A stretch of 64,000 bases of DNA. Source: Dehalococcoidia bacterium (GTDB lineage Bacteria; Chloroflexota; Dehalococcoidia; UBA2979). Below the pieces are notes generated by a model. It did not search any database. It was not told where the DNA came from and worked only from the letters and a program-made list of their open reading frames with translations. A program made the translations under genes and the position numbers. The DNA is taken from the NCBI GenBank assembly GCA_009692685.1, contig SHYS01000001.1, positions 186,001 to 250,000 on the forward strand. The letters run 5' to 3'. Below are positions 9,546 through 18,202 of the stretch, one piece after another (positions within the stretch are counted from its first letter, which is position 1; every line of letters starts with the position of its first letter).

Positions 9546-10647
9546 GAGCGGCCACCACTCGCGAGGCTGCGCGCCCGTGCCGTTCGAGGGCGAGGTCGAC
9601 GAGCTTGCTGATGAGGTCGCTGTAGCTCAGCCCCGCCTTCTGCCAGAGGCGTGGGTACATCGAGATGGGCGTGAAGCCGGGCAGCGTGTTGACCTCGATG
9701 ACGCGAATGTCGTCGTCGGGCGTCACAAAGAAGTCGACGCGGGCGAGGCCGGCGCAGTCGATGGCGCGAAAGGCGCGGACGGCGTAGTCCTGCACGCGCT
9801 CTCGAGTCGCCTCGGAGACGCGGGCGGGCACGGTGAGTTCGGTGTTGCCATCTGCGTACTTGGCGTCGTAGGTGTAGAACTCGGCCCGCGGCGTGATCTC
9901 GCCGAGTGGAGAGGGCTGCGGGTCGGCATTGCCGAGGACGGCGCACTCCACCTCACGACCCGCGATGGCCTCCTCGATGAGCACCTTGCGGTCGAAGCGG
10001 GCCGCCTCGCGAATCGCGCCGTCGAGGTCTTCGCGGGAGCGAGCTTTGCTGACGCCCACCGAGGAGCCGCCGTTTGCGGGCTTCACGAAGCATGGGTAGC
10101 CGAGGTGCAACTCGATGCTGCGGATTGCTGAGGATGGCGGCGCGAGGACATCGTCGTCGCGAAGCACCTCGTAGGCGGCCTGCGGCAGGCCGGCTTGGGC
10201 GAAGACGGCGCGCATCAGCTCCTTGTCCATGCCGATGGCGCTGGCCGCGACGCCAGCACCGACGTACGGGATGCCCGCGAGATCGAGGAGCCCCTGGAGC
10301 GTGCCATCCTCCCCGAGGGGACCGTGCACGATCGGGAAGGCGACTGCCATCGAGGCCAGTTCGGTGAGCACCTCGGGCGTGTCGAGGACGCCACGCGCCT
10401 CTTCTATGCCGAGGTCGCGTTGCTCGTTCCCGGACGCACCAGCTGCGCCGGTGCTGCCGAGGCGAGCACGTGTCTCGGCAGGCGTCAGCCAGCGGCCGCC
10501 CTTCGTGATACCGAAGGGGACCACATCGAAACGGGCGGCGTCAGCCTCGCGCATGACGGAGCGCGCGGAGACCACGGAGACCTCGTGCTCCGGCGAGCGG
10601 CCGCCAAAGATCACGGCGAGTCGCGCCCTTGCGGTCTGGGCGGTCAT
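9538..10647 (-). CDS. ddl: D-alanine--D-alanine ligase
   Basis: ATP-grasp enzyme making the D-Ala-D-Ala dipeptide for peptidoglycan; cytoplasmic. The 369 residues show IFGGRSPEHEVSVVSA at the start, GEDGTLQGLLDLAGIPYVG, the lysine/serine loop KPANGGSSVGVSKA, and the metal/substrate site VIEVNTLPGFTPISMYP. Its ATG overlaps the murC stop by 4 nt (ATGA). Confidence 0.96.
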   Translation of the reverse strand: MTAQTARARLAVIFGGRSPEHEVSVVSARSVMREADAARFDVVPFGITKGGRWLTPAETRARLGSTGAAGASGNEQRDLGIEEARGVLDTPEVLTELASMAVAFPIVHGPLGEDGTLQGLLDLAGIPYVGAGVAASAIGMDKELMRAVFAQAGLPQAAYEVLRDDDVLAPPSSAIRSIELHLGYPCFVKPANGGSSVGVSKARSREDLDGAIREAARFDRKVLIEEAIAGREVECAVLGNADPQPSPLGEITPRAEFYTYDAKYADGNTELTVPARVSEATRERVQDYAVRAFRAIDCAGLARVDFFVTPDDDIRVIEVNTLPGFTPISMYPRLWQKAGLSYSDLISKLVDLALERHGRAASRVVAAHG

Positions 10648-12071
10648 CGAGCGGCCTCCAGCCTGGCGAGGACGCGCGGCCCCAGCTCGGTGATGCTGCC
10701 AGCGCCGACGGTGAAGAGCACGTCGCCCGGCTGCAACTCCGCGGCGAGGCGCTCCTCGGCCTCGTCGAACGAGTCGAGATAGATCGGGCGTGGATCCTCG
10801 ATCTGTTCGGCGAGCCCGCGCGCATCGAGGCCCGCCTCAGGCTCCTCGCGCGCGGCGTAGGTACGCAGCACGTAGAGAGCGTCGAGGCCCTCGAAGCAGT
10901 GCTTGAAGCCCTCGAGGAGATAGACGGAGCGCGAATAGGTGTGTGGCTGGAAACAGGCGACGAGTCTGCGCCCGGCGTAGCGCTGGCGGGCGGCCGCAAC
11001 GAGCACGCGCACCTCGGTGGGGTGGTGCGAGTAGTCATCGACGATGGTCACGCCCCCGGCCTCGCCCAGGAGGTCGAAGCGGCGTCTGGCCCCGGTGAAC
11101 TCGGCGGCGGCGAGCGCAGCGCGATGGAAGTCGACGCCGGCGCGCATGGCGACGGCGAGCGCACCGATGGCGTTCGCCACGTTGTGTCGACCAGGCACGC
11201 GCAGCGACACACGTCCGAGGTCGCTCCCCTCGAGGGTGGCCGTGAAGTCGTAAGCGCCCAGATCGTTAAGCCGCAGGTTGGTGGCACGCCACTCGGCCGA
11301 GACGCTCGATGGCGAAGTGACCGCGTAGCGCTCGACGCGTGCACCCGTCGCCTGGCTGGCATCGCCGAGCGCGAGGGTCCGAGGCGAGTCGGCGCAGACG
11401 ATGAGCGTGCCATCGGGCGTGACGCGCTGGGCAAAGCGGTCGAACGCCTCGAAGTAGCGCTCTTCGGTGCCGTAGTAGTCGAGGTGATCCGCCTCGATGT
11501 TGGTGATGAGGGCGAGGTGCGGCGTGTACTGGAGGAAAGCCTCGGCGTACTCGTCTGCCTCGATGACCGCGAACGCGCCGGCGCCATCGCGGGCGTTGCC
11601 CCCCAGTTCGCGCGCGTCGCCACCGAGGAGCGCCAGCGGGTCGAGGCCGCCTCGCACGGCCATCAGCGCGAGCAGGGAGGAAGTCGTGGTCTTGCCGTGT
11701 GTCCCGGCGATGGCGAGGACGTTCCGGCCGGCGAGGAGACGCTGCACCATCTCGGCGCGCGAGATGACTGTCACACCGCGTCGCGCGGCCTCGAGTAGCT
11801 CGGGGTTGTCGGATTTCGCGGCTGCGGTAGTGACGACGAGTTCGGCGTGGCCGATGTTGGCGCTTGCGTGGCCGGTGAAGACCGTGCCTCCGAGCGCTTC
11901 GAGTCGGGCGGTGTACTCCGAGGGCGTGATGTCAGAGCCGGTCACCTCGTGGCCCCGCTCGAGGAGGATCTGGCCGATGGCGGACATGTGGATGCCACCC
12001 GCGCCCACCAGGTGGACCCGCTGCGGGATCGAGGGCGTCCCGTTCTCGGTGCGGGGTCGCAGTTTCGCCAT
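10644..12071 (-). CDS. murC: UDP-N-acetylmuramate--L-alanine ligase
   Basis: Adds the first stem amino acid, L-Ala, to UDP-MurNAc. The 475-residue Mur ligase has an N-terminal Rossmann segment VHLVGAGGIHMSAIGQILL, ATP loop GTHGKTTTSSLLALM, EADEYAEAFL and DDYSHHPTEV. The sequence at the start reads GTGATGGCG: the ATG (12069-12071) overlaps the murG stop by one base, and a GTG one codon earlier is equally possible. murB, often a neighbour, is absent. Confidence 0.96.
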   Translation of the reverse strand: MAKLRPRTENGTPSIPQRVHLVGAGGIHMSAIGQILLERGHEVTGSDITPSEYTARLEALGGTVFTGHASANIGHAELVVTTAAAKSDNPELLEAARRGVTVISRAEMVQRLLAGRNVLAIAGTHGKTTTSSLLALMAVRGGLDPLALLGGDARELGGNARDGAGAFAVIEADEYAEAFLQYTPHLALITNIEADHLDYYGTEERYFEAFDRFAQRVTPDGTLIVCADSPRTLALGDASQATGARVERYAVTSPSSVSAEWRATNLRLNDLGAYDFTATLEGSDLGRVSLRVPGRHNVANAIGALAVAMRAGVDFHRAALAAAEFTGARRRFDLLGEAGGVTIVDDYSHHPTEVRVLVAAARQRYAGRRLVACFQPHTYSRSVYLLEGFKHCFEGLDALYVLRTYAAREEPEAGLDARGLAEQIEDPRPIYLDSFDEAEERLAAELQPGDVLFTVGAGSITELGPRVLARLEAAR

Positions 12072-13147
12072 CACGCAGCCAGCTCCCGGAGCATCGAGGC
12101 GAGTTCGCGGGCGGCGTTGGGCCGTGCCATCTCGGCCATGGCGACCGCCATCGAACGCCGCTCGCGGTCGTCATCGAGCAGGCGTGTGACCGTCACTTCC
12201 AGGTCGTCTATCTGACGCATCGAGAGCGCGACGGCGGCGCCGCGCTCAACGAGGTGAGCGGCGTTGAGGTGTTGATCGGAAAAGTCACCGGGAATGAGGA
12301 CCGCGGGGAGGTGACTCGCGGGCAGCTCACCGAGCACCGAGGCACCGGCCCGGGTGACCGCAAGGTCGGAGGCAGCCATCGCCCAGGCCATCTCCTCGGT
12401 GTAAGCGAAGAGGTGGTAGCGCTCCTGTTGCCACTCGGGGAGCCGTTCGCGCTCCTTCGCGAGCCACAGTTCCTCGTCGCGGCCGGCGACGTGGATGATC
12501 TGGACGCGCGCGAGGAGCCCGCGGAGGGCGCCCGCAAGGACGAGGTTGATCGCGTGGGAGCCAAGCGAGCCGCCGGCCACCAGCAGCGTGAGGAGGCTGG
12601 GATCGAGGCCGAAGCGGCGGATGCCATCCTCGCGCGTGGCCTCGGCGAACTGGCGGCGCACGGGGTACCCGGTGACGAGTGACTTGGAGGCCTTGAGGTA
12701 GCGCAGGGATGACTCGACGGAGCAGGCGACGGTGGTGGCGTACCGCTGCAGATAGCGGACCGCCCAACCCGGTTGCACATCGGGCAGGAAGAGCAGCAGC
12801 GGGATCTTCTGCGCACGGGCCGGTCGCCCCAGCGGCGCGGAGGCGTAGCCGCCGGTTGCGAAGATGGTGTCGGGAGCTTCGTGGCGAAGCGTGTGACCAG
12901 CCTCGGCGCTGCCGCGGAGCAGGTCGACCGTGCCGCGCAGCAGTCGCACCGGAGAGCGGCTGCGCAACGGGGAGGCGGGCACAGTCCGGTAGGCGATGCC
13001 GTGCGATTCGGCGACTGCTCGTTCGGGGCCGCGCTCAGTGCCGAAGTAGATGAGCTCGACGAGCGGATCAGTGCGCAGTTCCTCGGCGACCGCGATTGCG
13101 GGGTAGGCGTGTCCGCCCGTGCCGCCACCAGCGAGTCCGATCTTCAT
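12071..13147 (-). CDS. murG: UDP-GlcNAc:undecaprenyl-PP-MurNAc-pentapeptide GlcNAc transferase
   Basis: Converts lipid I to lipid II on the cytoplasmic face of the membrane. The 358-residue GT-B glycosyltransferase starts MKIGLAGGGTGGHAYPAIA and has the second G-loop LLVAGGSLGSHAIN and the donor-site region VTRAGASVLGELPA. The start overlaps the ftsW stop (ATGA). Confidence 0.96.
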   Translation of the reverse strand: MKIGLAGGGTGGHAYPAIAVAEELRTDPLVELIYFGTERGPERAVAESHGIAYRTVPASPLRSRSPVRLLRGTVDLLRGSAEAGHTLRHEAPDTIFATGGYASAPLGRPARAQKIPLLLFLPDVQPGWAVRYLQRYATTVACSVESSLRYLKASKSLVTGYPVRRQFAEATREDGIRRFGLDPSLLTLLVAGGSLGSHAINLVLAGALRGLLARVQIIHVAGRDEELWLAKERERLPEWQQERYHLFAYTEEMAWAMAASDLAVTRAGASVLGELPASHLPAVLIPGDFSDQHLNAAHLVERGAAVALSMRQIDDLEVTVTRLLDDDRERRSMAVAMAEMARPNAARELASMLRELAA

Positions 13148-14394
13148 CGGCCACCTCGCGATCCCCGGGCGGGGCGGTCGATGGCAGCAGGCACGGCGCC
13201 TCGAAGTGGCTCTTCGGGAGCATCAAGCGCCGCATACCGAGAGATCGAGAGCAGCACGCCGACTGCGGCCATCGTTGCCGCGAGAGCAGAGCCGCCATAG
13301 GAGAGGAAGGGCAGCGGGATGCCGGTGAGGGGGATCATCCTCGTCACGCCAGCGACGTTGATCAGGAGCTGGAAGCCGAGCCAGGCGATGATGCCCGTGG
13401 CCAGGAGCGAGCCGAACTTGTCCGGCGCGCGGTGCGCGATCCAGGCAGCGCGCCAGATGACACCGGCGAAGAGGATGAGGACCATCACGACACCGACGAA
13501 CCCGAGCTCCTCGCCGATGATCGCCATGATGCCGTCGGTGTGAGAGCCGGGGACGTAGAGGAACTTCTGCCTCGAAACACCGAGTCCGAGGCCCCAGACG
13601 CCGCCTGAGCCGAAGGCGACGAGGAGTTGCAACGTCTGGAAGCCAAGCCCCGATGGGTCAGCCTCGGCGGAGGTGAACGAAGTGATGCGGTCGAGGCGGT
13701 AGTCCGAGGCGAGGATGAGCACACCACCGGCGAGGAGCGTCCCCATGCCGAGGAGCAGCACGTGGCTCAGTCGAGACTGGGCGACGAAGAAGAGCGTGCC
13801 GGTGATGGCCGCGATCATCAGCGTGGTGCCGAGGTCGGGCTCTGCCATGACGAGTCCGCCGACCAGCGCCACGATGGCCAGGAAGGGTGCGACGCCCATC
13901 TGTAAGTCGCGCACGGTCTCACCCTTGGCGACCAGCCACGCCGACATGTAGATGAGTACGGCGAACTTCGCGAGCTCGCTGGGCTGTCCGCCGAACGGTC
14001 CGAAGGTGAGCCAGCGCTGCGCACCGTTGACGCTGTCGCCGATGGCGAGTACGGCGGCGAGCAGCACGATGGTCATGGCGATCAACGGCAGAGCGAGGTA
14101 GCGCAGCCAGCGGTAGTCGATGTTCATGAAGACGAGCATGATGCCCATGCCGAGCAGCGCCCACATGGCCTGCCGACGGATGAAGTAGTTCGGGTCATCG
14201 AACTCGAACGCGGCGAACGCGTACGAGGCTGAATAGACCACGATCAGCCCAAAGACGACGAGCGTAGCGACGAGGGCGAACAGGACGTAATCAGGTGGGC
14301 GACGCCTGACCACCCAGGGGACGGCAGGCGTCGAGGCGCCGCGCGCCCCACGGACCCCGCGGCCGAGGGGGCTTGCGAAGGCACGGCCGGCCAT
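13144..14394 (-). CDS. ftsW: Peptidoglycan polymerase FtsW (SEDS family)
   Basis: Lipid II polymerase of the septum, partner of FtsI. The 416-residue protein has a basic N-terminal tail of about 35 residues followed by about ten hydrophobic helices. Visible family features are YSASYAFAAF, RRQAMWALLGMGIMLVF, QPSELAKFAVLIYMSAWL, AEPDLGTTLMIAAI and the C-terminal MIPLTGIPLPFLSYGGSA. It overlaps both murD (TGATG) and murG. Confidence 0.95.
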   Translation of the reverse strand: MAGRAFASPLGRGVRGARGASTPAVPWVVRRRPPDYVLFALVATLVVFGLIVVYSASYAFAAFEFDDPNYFIRRQAMWALLGMGIMLVFMNIDYRWLRYLALPLIAMTIVLLAAVLAIGDSVNGAQRWLTFGPFGGQPSELAKFAVLIYMSAWLVAKGETVRDLQMGVAPFLAIVALVGGLVMAEPDLGTTLMIAAITGTLFFVAQSRLSHVLLLGMGTLLAGGVLILASDYRLDRITSFTSAEADPSGLGFQTLQLLVAFGSGGVWGLGLGVSRQKFLYVPGSHTDGIMAIIGEELGFVGVVMVLILFAGVIWRAAWIAHRAPDKFGSLLATGIIAWLGFQLLINVAGVTRMIPLTGIPLPFLSYGGSALAATMAAVGVLLSISRYAALDAPEEPLRGAVPAAIDRPARGSRGGR

Positions 14395-15809
14395 CAGGCA
14401 CCCATCGAGGTGGGGTGGGTGTCGAGTGCGCGCACGGCATCGACGAAGGCCTCGCCTCGTCGCTCGAAGTTGTGGTAGGCGTCGAAGGACGTACCTGCAG
14501 GTGAGAAGAGCACCACGTCGCCGGCCTGAGCGAGTCGCGCTGCCGCCTCGACGGCGCTGGGGACATCGTTTGCGCGCTCGAGGTGAAGCGCGGGGGCACC
14601 CTCGCTGAGTGCTGACGCGAAGAGATCGCCGGCCTCGCCGAAGGTGATGACGGCACGGCAGCGCGTGGCGGCCTCCAGGGCGAGTTCGGCGAGCGGCAGG
14701 TTCTTGTCACGCCCGCCGAGGAGGAGCACGACGCGTTCCGTGTAGGAGCGGAGACCGGCCAGCGTGCGCTCGGGTGTGGTGGCGATGGAGTCGTTCACCC
14801 AGATGACGCCGCGCCCCTCGGTGACCGTCTCGAGACGATGAGGCACACCGTTGAAGGCTCGAGCGGCCTCGGCGATAGCGTCGTCGGCTGCACCGAGCAT
14901 CGAGGCAAGGGCGGTTGCCTGGAGGACGTTCGCAACGTTGTGGTCGCCGCGCAGGCGCAACTCGCCACGGGCGATGACTCGGCTGGAGGTTCCGCTATCG
15001 TGGCGCACGACGTAGCCATCCTCGAAGGCAACGCCGTCGCCGGGGAGTGTGTCGGCCAGCGAAGTGAATCGCACTTCGCCTCGCGCCTGCGCCGCCAGAT
15101 CCCGGCTGACCGGGTCATCGAGGTTGAACACGGCGACATCGTCGGGACGCTGGAAGGAGAAAACGCGGCGCTTGAGCTCGACGTACTCGTCCCAGGTGAA
15201 CTGGTCGAGGTGGTTGGGCGTGACGTTGGTGAGGCAGGCCCAGTGCGGGCTGCGGTCGACGCTCTGCAACTGGGTATGTGACACCTCGACGATCGGGCGG
15301 GTGTCCGGTCCGATCTCATCGAGGAGGCCGAGGAGGCCGACGCCGATGTTGCCGCCGACCACACTGTCGATACCGGCAGCCTGGAGCATCGCGCCCGTGA
15401 GCGCGGTTGTGGTCGTCTTGCCCGAGGAGCCGGTGATGCCCGTGATGGGCGCCGGGCAGAGCTCGAAGAAGAGGCGGGTCATCGAGGAGACCGTCACGCC
15501 TCGTGCGCGTGCGTCCTCGAGGGCAAGAAGGCGCCAAGGCACACCCTGCGATACGTAGATCGCGTCTGCGTTCAGCAGCACGTCAGGGTCGTTCGCGCCG
15601 AGGGAGAGCGTGGGCTGGTCGGCCTCGATGGCGGCGAGCGCATCGGCGAGGCGATCGGCGGGCCTCGAATCGGACACGGTGACGCGCGCTCCCGCATGCG
15701 TGAGGAAGCGCACGAGGTCGATGCCCTCGATGCCAAGTCCGACGACGGTCACACGCGTCCCTCGCAACTGGCTACGCAGATCGACCATGTTCTTTGGCTC
15801 ACGTGTCAT
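14394..15809 (-). CDS. murD: UDP-N-acetylmuramoyl-L-alanine--D-glutamate ligase
   Basis: Adds D-Glu to the stem peptide. The 471-residue Mur ligase has VVGLGIEGIDLVRFL near the start, ATP loop GITGSSGKTTTTALTG, the NVTPNHLDQFTWDEY region and C-terminal LLLGGRDKNLPLAEL. I kept the first ATG (15807-15809); an internal ATG seven codons on is possible because neither has a strong ribosome-binding site. It follows mraY after a 26-nt gap. Confidence 0.95.
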   Translation of the reverse strand: MTREPKNMVDLRSQLRGTRVTVVGLGIEGIDLVRFLTHAGARVTVSDSRPADRLADALAAIEADQPTLSLGANDPDVLLNADAIYVSQGVPWRLLALEDARARGVTVSSMTRLFFELCPAPITGITGSSGKTTTTALTGAMLQAAGIDSVVGGNIGVGLLGLLDEIGPDTRPIVEVSHTQLQSVDRSPHWACLTNVTPNHLDQFTWDEYVELKRRVFSFQRPDDVAVFNLDDPVSRDLAAQARGEVRFTSLADTLPGDGVAFEDGYVVRHDSGTSSRVIARGELRLRGDHNVANVLQATALASMLGAADDAIAEAARAFNGVPHRLETVTEGRGVIWVNDSIATTPERTLAGLRSYTERVVLLLGGRDKNLPLAELALEAATRCRAVITFGEAGDLFASALSEGAPALHLERANDVPSAVEAAARLAQAGDVVLFSPAGTSFDAYHNFERRGEAFVDAVRALDTHPTSMGA

Positions 15810-15835
15810 AGCGCATTAACCGATGCACCTTTGTA

Positions 15836-16798
15836 TCACACCGTCAGCGCGAGAGCGACGCCGACCATGCCGGCGGCGAAGCCCACGAGCCACATCCGGA
15901 TCACAACCTGGGGCTCGCTCCAACCGAGCAGTTCGAGGTGGTTGTGGAGGGGCGCCATGCGGAAGATGCGGCGGCCGTCGGTGGTCTGGAAGTAGACGAT
16001 CTGAACGACATCGCTGAGCGCCTCGGCGACGAAGACGATGCCAATAATCGGTAGGAGGAGCCAGTGCCCCGTCATCAGGGCGACCGTTGCCAGGATGGCG
16101 CCCAGAGGAAGCGCGCCTGCATCTCCCATGAACACCTGCGCTGGGTGAGTGTTAAACCAGAGGAAGCCGAGGAGCGCGCCCACGACGGTGAAGGAGAACG
16201 TCCCCAGGTAGATCTGCTCCTGCATGAACGCAATCACGGCGTACGCCGCGAACGCGAACGCCGCCGTGCCGCCCAGAAGCCCATCGAGGCCGTCTGTGAT
16301 GGCCACCGCGCTGGTCGTGGCGAAGATGGTGAGGATGGCGATGGGGATGTAGAACAGCCCGATCTCGAAGTGTCCGAGCCATGGCAGGTTCACGCTGTGC
16401 ACGTCCAGAAAGGCATAGAGCACCAGCGAGGCGCCAATGGAGAGGATGCCGATGAGGAGGAACTTGAGGCGCCAGCTGAGCCCGCCATACTTCGCGTTCG
16501 TGAGCAGCGTGCCCAGGTCGTCGTAGACCCCGATGGCCATCGTCGCCGCGAGTATGCCGAGTGGGAGCAGCATCGAGGGTCGCCCGACGACATTCGTCGC
16601 GAGCGTGACCACGCCGACCGTGCCCCAGATAAGCAGTCCACCCATCGTCGGTGTGCCGGACTTCGCCTGATGCGTCGAGGGGCCCAGCTCCGAGATCGCT
16701 TTCCCCATCTTCTGCGCATGCAGCAGCCGGACGACCGGTCGCCCGGCGAGCAGCGACACCACGAAGGCGAGCACACCCACGAGCAACGAGTAGCTCAC
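15836..16798 (-). CDS. mraY: Phospho-N-acetylmuramoyl-pentapeptide transferase
   Basis: Integral membrane enzyme forming lipid I. The 320 residues contain about ten transmembrane helices and the family motifs KSGTPTMGGLLIW, VYDDLGTLL (catalytic Asp region), AITDGLDGLLGG, FMGDAGALPLG and APLHNHLELLGW. The GTG start overlaps the murF stop (GTGA). Confidence 0.96.
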   Translation of the reverse strand: MSYSLLVGVLAFVVSLLAGRPVVRLLHAQKMGKAISELGPSTHQAKSGTPTMGGLLIWGTVGVVTLATNVVGRPSMLLPLGILAATMAIGVYDDLGTLLTNAKYGGLSWRLKFLLIGILSIGASLVLYAFLDVHSVNLPWLGHFEIGLFYIPIAILTIFATTSAVAITDGLDGLLGGTAAFAFAAYAVIAFMQEQIYLGTFSFTVVGALLGFLWFNTHPAQVFMGDAGALPLGAILATVALMTGHWLLLPIIGIVFVAEALSDVVQIVYFQTTDGRRIFRMAPLHNHLELLGWSEPQVVIRMWLVGFAAGMVGVALALTV

Positions 16799-18201
16799 GA
16801 GGCCACCCCGAGTTCGCGCTCCAGAGCGGCGACGACGTTGTCGAGCGCGAGGGCGCGCGAGCCCTTCACCAGCAACACGTCCCCCGGCCTCAGGACGGCG
16901 CGAAGCATCTCCGCGGCGAGTTCGGCGGATTCGAGGTGCTGCACGCGCCCCAGGCCGGCGGTGCGTGCAGCCTCGCCGATGTCCGCGGCGAGGTCGCCGG
17001 TGGTGTAGAGGAGGTCGAGGAGGGAAGCCGCCCGCAGTCCGAGCGAGCGATGCTCCTCGAAGGCGACGGGGCCGAGTTCGCGCATATCGCCGAGGAGGGC
17101 GACGTGGCGGCCGGGCAGCTCGGCGAGGAACTCGAGGGCGGCCACCATCGAGCCGGGGTTCGCATTGTAAGTGTCATCGAGCAGCGTGATGTTGTTCGCG
17201 AGCGTGACCACGCGCATCCGAGGGCTCTCGCGCAACTCCTCGATAGCGCCGGCGACGTCGTCCAGAGGCATGCCCTCGTTGAGTCCGACCGCAGCCGCGG
17301 CGAGGACGTTCATCACGAGGTGAGTGCCGGGGAGCCCAACGCTGATGCGTCGTCGCTCGTCGCGGTGTGAGAGCGTGAACTCGAAGCCGTCGCGACCGCG
17401 CCCGGTGAGATCCGAGGCACGAACGTCGGCCTTGGGAGCACGTCCGATGCGCACGACCCGGGCCGAAGTGTGCGTTGCCATCGAGGCCACGCGCTCGTCA
17501 TCGATGTTGAGGACGGCGTAGCCGTCTGCCGGGAGTGCCTCGACGAGTTCGCGTTTCGCGCGCGTGATCGCCTCGATGGAGCCGGCGCGCTCCATGTGCA
17601 CGGGTCCGACGTTCAGGACCACACCAGCGTGGGGGAGTGCCCAGTCGCAGAGCTGGGCGATCTCGCCGGTCGTGTACATGCCCATCTCGATGACCGCGCG
17701 CTCGGTTTCTGGACGCAGCCGGAGGAGGGTCAGGGGCACACCGATCTCGTTGTTCAGGGAGCCCGCCGTGGCCTGCACACGGAAGCGCGTTGCGAGCACC
17801 GCCGCGGTGAAGGCGCGTGTGGTCGTCTTCCCGACGCTGCCGGTGATGCCGACGACCTGGATGTGCGCGAGCACTCGCCGCCAGGCTTCCCCAAGCACCT
17901 GCAGCGCCGCCAGCGTGTCCGCCACGTAGTAAACGGTCGCGCTCGAGTCCTCGAGGCCCACGACCGGCCGGGTGAGGAGGAGCGCGGACGCTCCTCGCGC
18001 GACGGCGTCAGCGGCGAAGTCGTGGCCGTCCTGGTACTCGCCGGGCAGGGCGATGAAGAGGTCGCCGGGCTGCACTTCGCGGGAATCGATAGCTGCGCCG
18101 GTGCTGGGAAGGCCCGGGCCACAGCGCTCGCGCAGCTGCTCGCCGAGGGCGCTCTCGACGAAGGCGGCGTCGAAGACGGGGGTGGGGGAGGTCATCGGCA
18201 C
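16795..18201 (-). CDS. murF: UDP-N-acetylmuramoyl-tripeptide--D-alanyl-D-alanine ligase
   Basis: Adds D-Ala-D-Ala to the muropeptide. The 468-residue protein shows FDAAFVESALGE at the start, the DSREVQPGDLFIALPGE capping domain, ATP loop GITGSVGKTTTRAFTA, and LLDDTYNANPGSMVAALE. GTG 18199-18201 is immediately after the ftsI stop; ATG two codons on is an alternative. In most dcw clusters murE lies between ftsI and murF; here the two are 1 nt apart and murE is missing. Confidence 0.95.
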   Translation of the reverse strand: MPMTSPTPVFDAAFVESALGEQLRERCGPGLPSTGAAIDSREVQPGDLFIALPGEYQDGHDFAADAVARGASALLLTRPVVGLEDSSATVYYVADTLAALQVLGEAWRRVLAHIQVVGITGSVGKTTTRAFTAAVLATRFRVQATAGSLNNEIGVPLTLLRLRPETERAVIEMGMYTTGEIAQLCDWALPHAGVVLNVGPVHMERAGSIEAITRAKRELVEALPADGYAVLNIDDERVASMATHTSARVVRIGRAPKADVRASDLTGRGRDGFEFTLSHRDERRRISVGLPGTHLVMNVLAAAAVGLNEGMPLDDVAGAIEELRESPRMRVVTLANNITLLDDTYNANPGSMVAALEFLAELPGRHVALLGDMRELGPVAFEEHRSLGLRAASLLDLLYTTGDLAADIGEAARTAGLGRVQHLESAELAAEMLRAVLRPGDVLLVKGSRALALDNVVAALERELGVAS

Positions 18202-18202
18202 G

